Shown: one piece after another, positions 17,103 through 25,059 of the stretch
Numbering within the stretch: the stretch's first letter is position 1
Layout of the letters: each line of letters opens with the position of its first letter
From: Diplocloster agilis
GTDB taxonomy: Bacteria; Bacillota; Clostridia; Lachnospirales; Lachnospiraceae
NCBI RefSeq assembly: GCF_019042275.1
Contig: NZ_JAHQCW010000051.1
Span: forward strand, 1 to 39,130
Direction: 5' to 3'
Length of the DNA: 39,130 nt
The notes under the pieces: generated by a model
Database searches by the model: none
The model's input: only the letters and a program-made list of their open reading frames with translations
What the model was told of the DNA's origin: nothing
Translations under genes and position numbers: made by a program

Positions 17103-18084
17103 AGAAAAATTAAAAAATATCCCCGGCCTGATATGGGGAGTCCTGGTGATTATCCTGGTCTTTATCTTCTTTGCAAAGGGCTTTACAAAATATCAGAATA
17201 TCCTGAACATCCTGAGCAATACCGCGATCCTTCTGATCATCTCCTGCGGGATGACTATGGCGATCCTGTCGAAAGAGATCGATATCTCCATCGGAGGGGT
17301 GATGTCTTTTGCAGGGCTTGGCGGAGCGCTTTTTATCACCCGTTTTGAGAATCCGGGCATACCCGCTATTATACTGACCTTTGCCATCGGAACCGGAATC
17401 GGCCTGTGCTTCGGATTATTCAACGGTGTTCTGATCGGAAAATATAAATATAATTATTGGCTGATTACCTTTGCCACCATGAGTATCGGTTATGGAGCGG
17501 CCCAGGTGATCAATGGGGGCAACGTGGTATCCGGTTTCCCGAAGGCTTTCCGGAATGTGGCGGATTCCAAATTCCTGGGTATCCCTACGGTGGTCTGGGT
17601 AGCGCTGGTGATAGTGATGATTATGCTGTTTATTACCTACAAGACCCGTTTCGGCATGCACATTTACGCGGTAGGGGATTCGGAGCAGTGCGCGTCCCAG
17701 TCCGGAATCAATGTGAAGAAAACCAGGATCTTGATCTACATGCTGGCCGGTATGCTTTCCGGCTTCGGCGGGGTGCTGCTGGTGGCAAAGACGAACTCAG
17801 CAGGGCCTGTGGCGGCCAGCGGGTACGAGTGGAATGCCATCGCCGCCACGATCATCGGCGGAACCTCCTTCGAGGGCGGCAAAGGAGGACTGGCGGGAAC
17901 CATTATAGGCGCGCTGGTCATGAGCATGATCATCAACGGACTGCAGCTGATGGGGTTTTCCAACTATTGGCAGCAGGTATACAAAGGTGCTTTCATCCTT
18001 CTGATCATCGTGGTGGATGTGATCAGCAGAAGAAAGAAAAAGAAAGCGGCGCTACGGAGGGTATATAAATATGACGAATGCTAA
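17089..18084 (+). CDS. Sugar ABC transporter permease 1 (RbsC type)
   Basis: A 331-residue inner-membrane permease of the BPD_transp_2 / RbsC family with about 8-10 hydrophobic helices and the conserved DISIGGVMSFAG and GGTSFEGGKGG segments. Start at ATG 17089 follows AAAAAGGAGG, inside the end of the ATPase gene. Its C-terminal Arg/Lys-rich tail overlaps the next gene by 14 bp. It probably forms a heterodimer with permease 2. Confidence 0.92.
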   Translation: MQQVKEKLKNIPGLIWGVLVIILVFIFFAKGFTKYQNILNILSNTAILLIISCGMTMAILSKEIDISIGGVMSFAGLGGALFITRFENPGIPAIILTFAIGTGIGLCFGLFNGVLIGKYKYNYWLITFATMSIGYGAAQVINGGNVVSGFPKAFRNVADSKFLGIPTVVWVALVIVMIMLFITYKTRFGMHIYAVGDSEQCASQSGINVKKTRILIYMLAGMLSGFGGVLLVAKTNSAGPVAASGYEWNAIAATIIGGTSFEGGKGGLAGTIIGALVMSMIINGLQLMGFSNYWQQVYKGAFILLIIVVDVISRRKKKKAALRRVYKYDEC

Positions 18085-19027
18085 ATTCAGAAATTTATTC
18101 ATGAAATATTCCCGGCTGCTGGTTATGATCCTGCTCGTCGTATTTTTTGCAGCGGCGACAAAAACGTTCTGGGGTCCTGACAACTGGGGAAATGTATCCA
18201 ACATTGTATTGCAGCAGGCGCCGTTTACGATCCTGCTGGCGATCTGTATGACACTGGTGATTGTATTAAAGGGTTTTGATCTTTCCATCGGCTCGGCCGT
18301 GGCTCTGATCTCCTGCGTCGCGGGTATGGTGCTTAATAAAACCTATAATCCCTGGCTTGCGATCCTGGCCGCCCTGATTTTGGGGGCCGTGATCGGGATT
18401 GCCAATGGAATTCTGGTTGCCTATGTGGAGGTGCCTACTTTTATTGTGACGTTTTCTATGCAGTGGATCTTAAGAGGGATCGCTATGGTACTGCTGGGGG
18501 GCAAGCAGATCTATGATTTCGGCCCCACGTTCCGGAATATATTTACCAGTTCCAGATACACATTCCTGATCCTGATGGCGGTTATCGCGATCCTGATGGC
18601 TTTGCTGCTGTCAAAGACCGTGTTTGGCAGAGAGGTATATGCCACGGGAACGAATCAGGATGCGGCCAGAATGAGTGGAATCCGGGTAAAACGGGTTTAT
18701 ATTATGGCGTTTTTGATCAATGGCCTGATCATCGCATTTACTTCCGTGCTGTATATCGCGAATCTGGGTACGGCGGAACCGATTATCGGGGAAAATTTTC
18801 CCATGACAGCCATAGCGGCCACACTGGTAGGAGGGACCGCGGTCTCCGGCGGCTCCGGAAAAGTATCCAATGCAGTGATCGGAAGCCTCATTATGCTGGT
18901 TCTGACCAATGGAATGATCCATCTGGGAGTTCCCAGCGAATGGCAGCAGGTGATGATTGGAGCGATCATCGTTTTGTCGGTGGTGGCGGAACGCGGCATG
19001 CAGAAGATTTCTGTTGAGACCGTGTAG
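18071..19027 (+). CDS. Sugar ABC transporter permease 2 (RbsC type)
   Basis: A 318-residue membrane permease paralogous to permease 1, with the same landmarks (FDLSIGSAVALISC, GGTAVSGGSGK) and about 8-10 hydrophobic helices. Ribose-type systems often use one RbsC as a homodimer; two different copies imply a heterodimeric channel, as in some inositol and autoinducer-2 importers. Start codon overlaps the previous gene and uses the GGAGGG at about 18056-18061. Confidence 0.92.
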   Translation: MTNAKFRNLFMKYSRLLVMILLVVFFAAATKTFWGPDNWGNVSNIVLQQAPFTILLAICMTLVIVLKGFDLSIGSAVALISCVAGMVLNKTYNPWLAILAALILGAVIGIANGILVAYVEVPTFIVTFSMQWILRGIAMVLLGGKQIYDFGPTFRNIFTSSRYTFLILMAVIAILMALLLSKTVFGREVYATGTNQDAARMSGIRVKRVYIMAFLINGLIIAFTSVLYIANLGTAEPIIGENFPMTAIAATLVGGTAVSGGSGKVSNAVIGSLIMLVLTNGMIHLGVPSEWQQVMIGAIIVLSVVAERGMQKISVETV

Positions 19028-19099
19028 CAAAGGCGCTGCCGGCTTAAGACAGATAAACGGCGGAACTAAAATTTATATTTAAGACAGGAGGAGATAGAT

Positions 19100-19981
19100 A
19101 TGGCAAGAATAGGATGGATCGGAATAGGGAATATGGGAAGCCGTATGTCCAGACGCCTTTTGGAGGCGGGGCATGAGCTGGCCGTATGTGATAAAATAAA
19201 AGAAAACGCCAGGGAATTAATTGGGGATGGGGCCGTATTTGTGGAAAATCCTTCCGGGCTTTGTGACAAAGCGGACTACATATTTTCCATGATACCAAAC
19301 GCGCCGATTCTGAAGGAGATTATGGCCGGTGAAAACGGCGTGTTAAAAAGCGTCAGGCCCGGTACGATATTAATTGACATGAGTACCATTGATCCGGGTT
19401 CCTCGGCCGAGGTTAATAAACTGATCGAGCCCACCGGAGCAAAATTCCTGCGGGCCACGGTCACGGGAAGCGTGGCCTATGCCGCCGAGGGAACCCTTGG
19501 AATTATGGCGTCCGGTGACCGGGATGTGTTTGATCAGACCCTGCCTCTGCTGAAAATATTGGGCAACCGCCAGAGGTATCTGGGGGATCAGGAACAATCC
19601 AGATTTATGAAAATCTGTATCAATATGATGCTGGGTACGACGATGCAGATGCTGGCCGAATCACTGGTTATGGGTGAAAAAGTCGGAATCGACTGGGAGA
19701 CTATGGTGGAATGTATCTGCGACAGCGCCGCGGCGGCAAACATCGTGAAAGCCAAGGAACAGGCGTTGAAACAGCGGGATTTTACAGCGATGGCCACATC
19801 GGTCATGATGGAAAAGGATATGAACATTGCCATGGAGCTGGCCAGGGAGTATGAGCTGGCATTGCCGGTTGCGGCCGTGTCCAAGCAGTATTACGCGGCT
19901 ATGCGGGCCCATGATATGGGGCAGATCGACTATAGCGGATTGATTTTGCTCAATGAGAAGATCTGCGGAATTAAGAGTTGA
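19100..19981 (+). CDS. NAD(P)-dependent beta-hydroxyacid dehydrogenase (HIBADH / GarR family)
   Basis: A 293-residue enzyme with N-terminal Rossmann motif GIGNMG (8-13), substrate-binding segment TVTGS (120-124, where most relatives have SGG) and catalytic lysine K171 in FMKICINMM. Family members reduce tartronate semialdehyde to glycerate or oxidise 3-hydroxyisobutyrate and similar acids. It ends the importer operon and so probably acts on a small semialdehyde or hydroxyacid made from the imported compound. The altered SGG motif argues against assigning a named substrate. Confidence 0.85.
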   Translation: MARIGWIGIGNMGSRMSRRLLEAGHELAVCDKIKENARELIGDGAVFVENPSGLCDKADYIFSMIPNAPILKEIMAGENGVLKSVRPGTILIDMSTIDPGSSAEVNKLIEPTGAKFLRATVTGSVAYAAEGTLGIMASGDRDVFDQTLPLLKILGNRQRYLGDQEQSRFMKICINMMLGTTMQMLAESLVMGEKVGIDWETMVECICDSAAAANIVKAKEQALKQRDFTAMATSVMMEKDMNIAMELAREYELALPVAAVSKQYYAAMRAHDMGQIDYSGLILLNEKICGIKS

Positions 19982-20008
19982 TTACAGGATACCTGGAAGG
20001 TTTTAAAG

Positions 20009-20102
20009 TTGGTACTGTCTGAAGAAGGGGAATTCCGGGAAATTTTGCGGATTTGGTTTGAGCCGCCGCAATATTTCCTGGAATTCCCTTCGCCGGTACC
20101 AG
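20009..20102 (+). terminator. Long inverted repeat after the importer operon
   Basis: GAAGGGGAATTCCGGG... (20024-20050) pairs with 20066-20091 (CCGCAATATTTCC to CCCTTC), 26 of 27 positions allowing one bulge and two mismatches. Looser pairing (GGTAC to GTACC) extends to 20009 and 20102. It is placed 30 bases after the last stop codon of the operon, as a terminator would be, but there is no T-run, so an mRNA 3'-end stabiliser is equally possible. The rest of 19982-20325 shows only a small GACGG/CCGTC stem at about 20212-20230. Confidence 0.6.
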
Positions 20103-20325
20103 GAAGACGTTTTCGGAACAATTTATAAATCCGTTTCAAATGAGTTTTCAAATCAGGGAAAGTTGTGTGTTGTATTTCTTAAAGTTTGGTGTTATTCTTA
20201 ATTTATCTTTTTGACGGTGTTCTGCCGTCAGTTATGTTCAGGTCACGGGATATTTCTTTTTATGCTTCTGTATCGAAGCTTTTACCCAATTGTTCGGAAA
20301 ATTGAATATAGGAGGAGGATTGCCT

Positions 20326-21336
20326 ATGGCAGACAAACTGCAGGATTATTTTCCGCTGATTCGTACAAGAGAGGAGGTATTGGACGAAATCAGAAGCAAG
20401 GATAATCTGCGGAAAATGTATGAGGAATGGCGGCCTAAACAACAGATGGAATTTTTGGATTTTTGTACCGGGGTTCGGGGCGCAAAGATGTTGTATGATT
20501 CTTTCTTCAAGGAAATCATGAATCCGGAATCGGCGCCGGAACGGTTAAACGATCTTCTGTCCGTTTTGCTTGGGAAGGAAGTGAAGATTGTCCAGGTACT
20601 GCCAAATGATTCTACCAGAATCGCAGATGAAAGCTCTTTGCTGGTAATGGATATTGTTGTCAGTCTCCGGGATGGAAGCATGGCTAATCTGGAGATGCAA
20701 AAGATTGGCTACGCGTTTCCGGGACAGCGCAGTGCCTGTTATTGCGCGGATCTGCTTTTGCGCCAATACAAACGGGTTAGGAGTGAAAAAAAGAAAGATG
20801 TGTTTAGCTACCGGGATATTCAAACGGTATATAATATCGTTTTATTTGAGAAAAGTACCAGGGAATTTCATGAACTGCAGAAGAATTATATTCACCGGTC
20901 CAGACAACGGTTCGATACGGATTTGGATGTGAATCTGCTGCAGGAATTTATTTTCGTACCGCTTGACATTTTCAAAGAAAACACCCAAAATAAAAGTGTG
21001 GATAGTGAGCTGGATGCCTGGTTGACGTTTCTTGCCTATGATTCGCCAGAGAAAATCATACAGCTTATTGAAAAATATCCCAGGTTTAAACAAATGTATG
21101 ATGAGATCTATGTGATCTGCCGGAACATGGAAAGGGTGATGGGGATGTTTTCAAAAGAACTGCAGGAACTGGACAGGAATACGGTTCAGTATATGATTGA
21201 TGATATGCAGGAGGAGATCAATAAACAGTCTGCAGAACTAAGCAGACAGTCTGATACAATAGACACCTTGAAGCGCGTAGTGGAAGAACAGAAAAAATTA
21301 TTGGAACAAAGCGGTATCGTTGTCGATTTGATTTAA
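20326..21336 (+). CDS. Rpn-type PD-(D/E)XK nuclease-fold protein
   Basis: A 336-residue protein of the PDDEXK 'transposase-like' group (Rpn / PF12784) common in Lachnospiraceae. The nuclease core shows D109 in VMDIVV and E123-x-Q125 in NLEMQ, the D...ExQ catalytic pattern. Middle residues carry the helical region SELDAWLTFL. The C-terminus (about 295-330) is a heptad-rich coiled coil. Start at ATG 20326 follows GGAGGAGG; the longer frame from 20290 overlaps that site. Relatives in E. coli (RpnA-E) promote DNA breakage and recA-independent recombination and vary in copy number between strains. It stands alone between two regulated operons with its own terminator, consistent with a mobile cargo gene. 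Confidence 0.85.
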   Translation: MADKLQDYFPLIRTREEVLDEIRSKDNLRKMYEEWRPKQQMEFLDFCTGVRGAKMLYDSFFKEIMNPESAPERLNDLLSVLLGKEVKIVQVLPNDSTRIADESSLLVMDIVVSLRDGSMANLEMQKIGYAFPGQRSACYCADLLLRQYKRVRSEKKKDVFSYRDIQTVYNIVLFEKSTREFHELQKNYIHRSRQRFDTDLDVNLLQEFIFVPLDIFKENTQNKSVDSELDAWLTFLAYDSPEKIIQLIEKYPRFKQMYDEIYVICRNMERVMGMFSKELQELDRNTVQYMIDDMQEEINKQSAELSRQSDTIDTLKRVVEEQKKLLEQSGIVVDLI

Positions 21337-21382
21337 TATCGGACATAAATAGCAGATATTAAAATGGCTTCTATAAAGATGA

Positions 21383-21439
21383 AAAAGCAGTCTTAAAGGC
21401 ATTGTAGTACACAATGAGATGCCTCTTAAGACTGCTTTT
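21383..21439. terminator. Bidirectional terminator between convergent genes
   Basis: AAAAGCAGTCTTAA (21383-21396) pairs perfectly with TTAAGACTGCTTTT (21426-21439), with an inner GGCAT/ATGCC stem. A-rich on the left and T-rich on the right, it serves both the Rpn-type gene and the convergent GntR gene. Confidence 0.9.
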
Positions 21440-21464
21440 ATGTTTTATAGTTTATGATAAAAGC

Positions 21465-22142
21465 TTAATAGAGATTAGGCGCGAATAATTTCAGGTAATT
21501 CGCTTTGCAGATCCGGATATGTTCTCCGATCTGGTACTCCGCATCCTGCGGATCATGATGTTCTAAGGCATCAACGATCTTAAGGTGGTAGCAATCCGCC
21601 TCGGACAATCCCGAAGGAACCGAATGAATCAGATAAGTAATGCGCAGGATCTGCGGATACAAGGATTCGTAGCTTCCGATCAAAAACGTATTCCTGGAAT
21701 AGCGGATAAGGTTCAGATGGAATTCCGTGTCTGTTTCATAAAACGTGTCCAGATCGCCCTCCTGAAGTTTCTGAGTCATAGTGATGGCCAGTTCCCTCAA
21801 ATTCTGGAGCTGTAAAGGAAGAATGTTCTGAGAACATAACTTTCCGGCCAGTTTTTCCAAATACTCACGTACGTCATAGAGCTGAGCGATGTCTTCGTAG
21901 CGCACCTCGGATACAAAGCAGCCTTTAGTGGGTATGGAAGTAACCAGATTCTCAGAGACAAGCTGCTGGATCGCCTCACGTATGGGTGTACGGCTGGCAT
22001 CCAGCATAGTACAGAGCTGGCGCTCCACAAGAAGGGTGCCGGGAGGCAGTTCATTCGTAATAATTTGTTCTTTTAGATAATCGTACACAAGCTGTTTCTT
22101 AGATTTTTCTGCCGAAGCATTCAGTGCTGTATTCAAGACCAT
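21465..22142 (-). CDS. GntR-family transcription regulator, FCD subfamily (regulator 2)
   Basis: A 225-residue regulator with an N-terminal winged helix (about residues 15-78, SRTPIREAIQQLVSENLV) and a C-terminal FCD helical domain (about 85-215). It is clearly paralogous to regulator 1 at 11206-11892 (shared RTPIREAIQ, SIP.KG, VREYLE stretches and the same C-terminal FAPN ending). It is divergent from the KDPG-aldolase operon, and both promoters in between carry GGTATACC-type sites, which points to autoregulation and control of the neighbour. The effector in relatives is an aldonate, uronate or other carboxylate. Start ATG follows GGGGA. Confidence 0.9.
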   Translation of the reverse strand: MVLNTALNASAEKSKKQLVYDYLKEQIITNELPPGTLLVERQLCTMLDASRTPIREAIQQLVSENLVTSIPTKGCFVSEVRYEDIAQLYDVREYLEKLAGKLCSQNILPLQLQNLRELAITMTQKLQEGDLDTFYETDTEFHLNLIRYSRNTFLIGSYESLYPQILRITYLIHSVPSGLSEADCYHLKIVDALEHHDPQDAEYQIGEHIRICKANYLKLFAPNLY

Positions 22143-22232
22143 AGAGTATCCCCCTGCTTTTTTGTAAATTCAAGCAGCATCCAGAATATCCCGGGTTCAG
22201 GTGACAAAAACGGAATGAGAGGCCCCACATAA

Positions 22233-22304
22233 GCTGTATATTCACGACATATTACTGGTATACCGTTGTGTTAATATTTTTACATACTGTTTTCGTATTG
22301 TCAA
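22233..22304 (-). promoter_or_regulatory. Probable promoter and operator of the second GntR gene
   Basis: On the minus strand, TTGACA (22304-22299) is followed after 17 bp (ending TGT) by AAAAAT as a weak -10. Ten bases further on is CGGTATACCAG (22265-22255), then two 11-bp units of poorer match (TAATATGTCGT, GAATATACAGC) to 22233. The geometry is close to, but not identical with, the three stronger promoters of the regulon. Confidence 0.55.
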
Positions 22305-22367
22305 CTAAAAAGGGATTGGATGAGAATGAAAGCACCTGTGAAATTGTCCGTAATATGAAAAAAATAC

Positions 22368-22458
22368 TTGCATAATGAAAAATTCTATGATAATATCAAA
22401 TTATGGTATACCAATGGTATTCAAAAGATATTCAAATAATATTCAAAAGGTATTCTTT
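22368..22458 (+). promoter_or_regulatory. KDPG-aldolase operon promoter with five phased 11-bp operator units
   Basis: -35 TTGCAT (22368-22373), 17-bp spacer ending TGA (extended -10), -10 TAATAT (22391-22396), 7 bases, then five abutting 11-bp units from 22404: TGGTATACCAA, TGGTATTCAAA, AGATATTCAAA, TAATATTCAAA, AGGTATTCTTT. The TATWC core recurs at exactly 11-bp steps, so all units face the same side of the helix. Confidence 0.85.
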
Positions 22459-22489
22459 GAAATAGGTTAAAGATGGGAGGTGGAGTGAA

Positions 22490-23245
22490 ATGGATTTATT
22501 CAGCCTTGAGGGAAAAAAGGCGATCGTTACCGGAGCTGGTTCCGGATTGGGTTGCAGTATTGCGGTAGGGCTGGCGCAGGCCAGGGCGGAAGTCGCGATT
22601 CTGGACGTTATGCCCGATATCGTAGATAAGGCCCGGGAACTGTCTCAGCAGGGCGGCAGATTCCACGGGATCCGGGCAGATCTGTTGGACCGGGAAAGCT
22701 TAAAGGCAGGATTTGAAGAGGCAGCAGTTAAGCTGGGAGGAGTGGATATCCTGGTGAACAATGCGGGAATGCAGGTCCGCGGTGCGGCGGAGGATATTGA
22801 GATCAGTGCCTGGGACCGGCTGATAGAACTGAATGTAACTGCTGTATTTGAACTCAGCCAGTTAGCTGCCAGGAAAATGAAAGACAGCGGAGGCGGGAAG
22901 ATTATCAATGTGGCGTCTATGTTAAGCTTTTTCGGTGGATACCGCTGTTCGCCGTATGCGGCCTCCAAAGGGGCGGTGGCCCAGCTGACCAAGGCATTCT
23001 CCAATGAATGGGCGGGAATGGGCATACAGGTGAACGCGATAGCTCCGGGATATATGGATACCCCGCTGAACACGGCGATTATCAATGACCCAAAACGCAA
23101 TGAAGAAATTACCCTGAGGATTCCGGCCCGCCGCTGGGGAAAACCGGAAGATTTGATCGGGACCGTTATTTATCTTGCTTCGCAGGCCTCGGATTATGTT
23201 ACCGGAGCAGTGATTCCGATTGACGGCGGATATTTGGGAAGGTAG
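22490..23245 (+). CDS. Short-chain dehydrogenase/reductase, KduD-like
   Basis: A 251-residue SDR with cofactor motif TGAGSGLG (14-21), NNAG (90-93), structural N114, catalytic S143 and Y156-x3-K160. The stretch from SMLSFFGG through NAIAPGYMDTPLN to SDYVTGAVIPIDGGYL resembles 2-deoxy-D-gluconate / 2-dehydro-3-deoxy-D-gluconate dehydrogenases (KduD). It begins the operon with KDPG aldolase and KDG-type kinase, so an oxidoreduction on a 3-deoxy or keto-aldonate is likely. Start preceded by GGGAGGTGG. The exact substrate is inferred from neighbours. Confidence 0.85.
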   Translation: MDLFSLEGKKAIVTGAGSGLGCSIAVGLAQARAEVAILDVMPDIVDKARELSQQGGRFHGIRADLLDRESLKAGFEEAAVKLGGVDILVNNAGMQVRGAAEDIEISAWDRLIELNVTAVFELSQLAARKMKDSGGGKIINVASMLSFFGGYRCSPYAASKGAVAQLTKAFSNEWAGMGIQVNAIAPGYMDTPLNTAIINDPKRNEEITLRIPARRWGKPEDLIGTVIYLASQASDYVTGAVIPIDGGYLGR

Positions 23246-23253
23246 GTAACCGG

Positions 23254-23919
23254 ATGGAGGAAAATTATATTTTACAAAATTTGCTTCGCCAAAAGATCAT
23301 AGCAATCGTCCGGGGAGTGAGAAAAGAGCAGATTCAAAAAACGGCGGATGCAATCATAAAGGGAGGTATTTCCTGTCTGGAGATTGCAATCGACCATACG
23401 AGTCCGGAAAGTGTCGAACAGACATATGAGATGATCCGGTGCCTGAAGGAAACATTTGCGGCGGGGATTTGTCTGGGAGCAGGGACCGTATTAAGCGGAC
23501 AGGAAGTAAAGGCCTGTGTGGAAGCCGGAGCAGAATACATAATTTCACCCAATAAAAACCCGGATGTCATCCGCAAGACAAAGGAAGCGGGAAAAATATC
23601 CATTCCGGGTGCGCTTACACCTACAGAGATGACAGAAGCGTGGGAAGCCGGTGCGGATATTGTCAAGCTGTTTCCGGCCGGGATTCTGGGGCTTGATTAT
23701 ATCAAAGCTGTCCGAGGGCCGCTTAAGCATATTCCGGTATCCGCAGTGGGAGGGGTAACGCCCGGAAATTGCCGTGACTTTATCGAAGCCGGATGCAGCA
23801 GCATAGGGGTAGGCGGCAATCTGGTGGATTTGAAGAAAATAGAGTTGGGAGATTATGATAGCCTGACAAAAACAGCCCTGGACTATGTGAGGAATCTACA
23901 GCGGCAGATTCGGATGTAA
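23254..23919 (+). CDS. eda: 2-keto-3-deoxy-6-phosphogluconate (KDPG/KHG) aldolase
   Basis: A 221-residue class I aldolase that splits KDPG or KDPGal to pyruvate and glyceraldehyde 3-phosphate. Active-site features: R20 (IVRG), E43 (CLEIAI), GAGTVL at 75-80, Schiff-base lysine K138 in VKLFPA, and the GGVTP and GVGG phosphate loops (166-170, 185-188). Length is normal. It starts 8 bases after the SDR stop codon and is coupled to it. With the kinase two genes downstream it forms a standard Entner-Doudoroff-type lower pathway. Confidence 0.92.
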   Translation: MEENYILQNLLRQKIIAIVRGVRKEQIQKTADAIIKGGISCLEIAIDHTSPESVEQTYEMIRCLKETFAAGICLGAGTVLSGQEVKACVEAGAEYIISPNKNPDVIRKTKEAGKISIPGALTPTEMTEAWEAGADIVKLFPAGILGLDYIKAVRGPLKHIPVSAVGGVTPGNCRDFIEAGCSSIGVGGNLVDLKKIELGDYDSLTKTALDYVRNLQRQIRM

Positions 23920-24049
23920 AGGAGAATAAAAGAGAATCTGTGACAGCGGGTCTGAAAAAAGCTGTAATAGTTGACCGAAAATTATTCTAATAAAATTTTA
24001 AATTTGAATAAGAAATAAAACAATCAAATGTAAAGAGGAGGATTTTACA

Positions 24050-25030
24050 ATGAGCAAATGGCAAATACCTTATCCGCAGGAAGTAAAAGTAGCTGGTTAT
24101 ATGGATTCCGACGAACCGATCTATTTCCAGAACATGACGATGAAGCAGAGTGAAGAACGGCTGAGAACGAACGACGTGCTGATTCTGCCGATCGGCTCCA
24201 CAGAATGCCACGGCGCCCACGCATGCTACGGCGAGGATACGTTCCTGGTGACCAGAATGGCAGAACAGGTGGCCAAGAAGACCGGATGTACCGTATCCCA
24301 GCCGATCTGGTTCGGGTCCCATCCCTACCATCATATGGGGATGCCCGGCACGATCCCGATCAATGAAAATACATTCTGCGACTATATCGCCCAGGTACTG
24401 GCCGGTTTCTGGAACGCCGGATACCGCAAAGTGATCCTGTTAAACGGACATGGCCAGGAATATGTCATCCCCACCGCGATCCATCAGTTCGCGAGAAAAT
24501 ATCAGGTGCCCGGTGTGTTTATGAACGTGAACTGGTATTATGCGATTCCCGAATATCTTCGGGTTGGAGATCCGAAATGTAAATTCGAAACCCCGTTTAA
24601 CCATGCGGACGAACAGGAAACCTCTTTCTCGCTGGCCCTGTTCCCGGAGATGATCCACATGGAGGACGCTCCGAATACGCAGCTGCATACCTTCTTACCT
24701 CCCGGACATATCGACAACGCCGGCAACATCTACGGCAGAGCTGTAAAATGGTACTGCCACGCGGGAGCGGGTACGATCGAAGTAATCGGCAATCCGGAAG
24801 GCGTGGTTGGTGCCGCTAAGCTGGCGACAGCAGAAAAAGCCATTCCCGCAACGGAAGCGCTGCTGGATTATCTGGAGAAACTGGTCAATGACGTGATCAC
24901 CAAATGGCCGGCCGGGGAACTTCCTCCCTGCGACAAAGTGACCCAGAGATTCACGGATGAAACTCTGGAAGATCTGAAAAAAGGCCCGTTAAAGGGTGGG
25001 AAACACATCTACACGGTAGCTGACTATTAA
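24050..25030 (+). CDS. Creatininase-family metal-dependent hydrolase (possible IolN-like ring hydrolase)
   Basis: A 326-residue amidohydrolase-like enzyme of the creatininase / FAPy-deformylase fold. Metal-site residues are visible: E52 and H54 in STECHG, D63 in GEDT, H134 in NGHG and E190 in HADEQET. It is longer than creatininase and shares the overall look (VKVxGYMDSDEPIYFQNMT) of proteins annotated as 3-dehydro-scyllo-inosose hydrolase, the Thermotoga IolN group, which opens a cyclic diketone to a keto-aldonate. That link is from memory and should be tested. Position between KDPG aldolase and a KDG-type kinase fits a step that makes an open-chain acid. A strong GAGGAGG precedes the start. 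The 130-base gap before it holds no clear promoter. Confidence 0.8.
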   Translation: MSKWQIPYPQEVKVAGYMDSDEPIYFQNMTMKQSEERLRTNDVLILPIGSTECHGAHACYGEDTFLVTRMAEQVAKKTGCTVSQPIWFGSHPYHHMGMPGTIPINENTFCDYIAQVLAGFWNAGYRKVILLNGHGQEYVIPTAIHQFARKYQVPGVFMNVNWYYAIPEYLRVGDPKCKFETPFNHADEQETSFSLALFPEMIHMEDAPNTQLHTFLPPGHIDNAGNIYGRAVKWYCHAGAGTIEVIGNPEGVVGAAKLATAEKAIPATEALLDYLEKLVNDVITKWPAGELPPCDKVTQRFTDETLEDLKKGPLKGGKHIYTVADY

Positions 25031-25059
25031 TACATAGGATTCTGATGCGGGGTGGTTAA

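Noticed and set aside
20326-21336. Rpn-type gene as evidence of an intact insertion sequence
   Set aside because: No terminal inverted repeats or target duplication could be seen around it; it has its own start signal and terminator.
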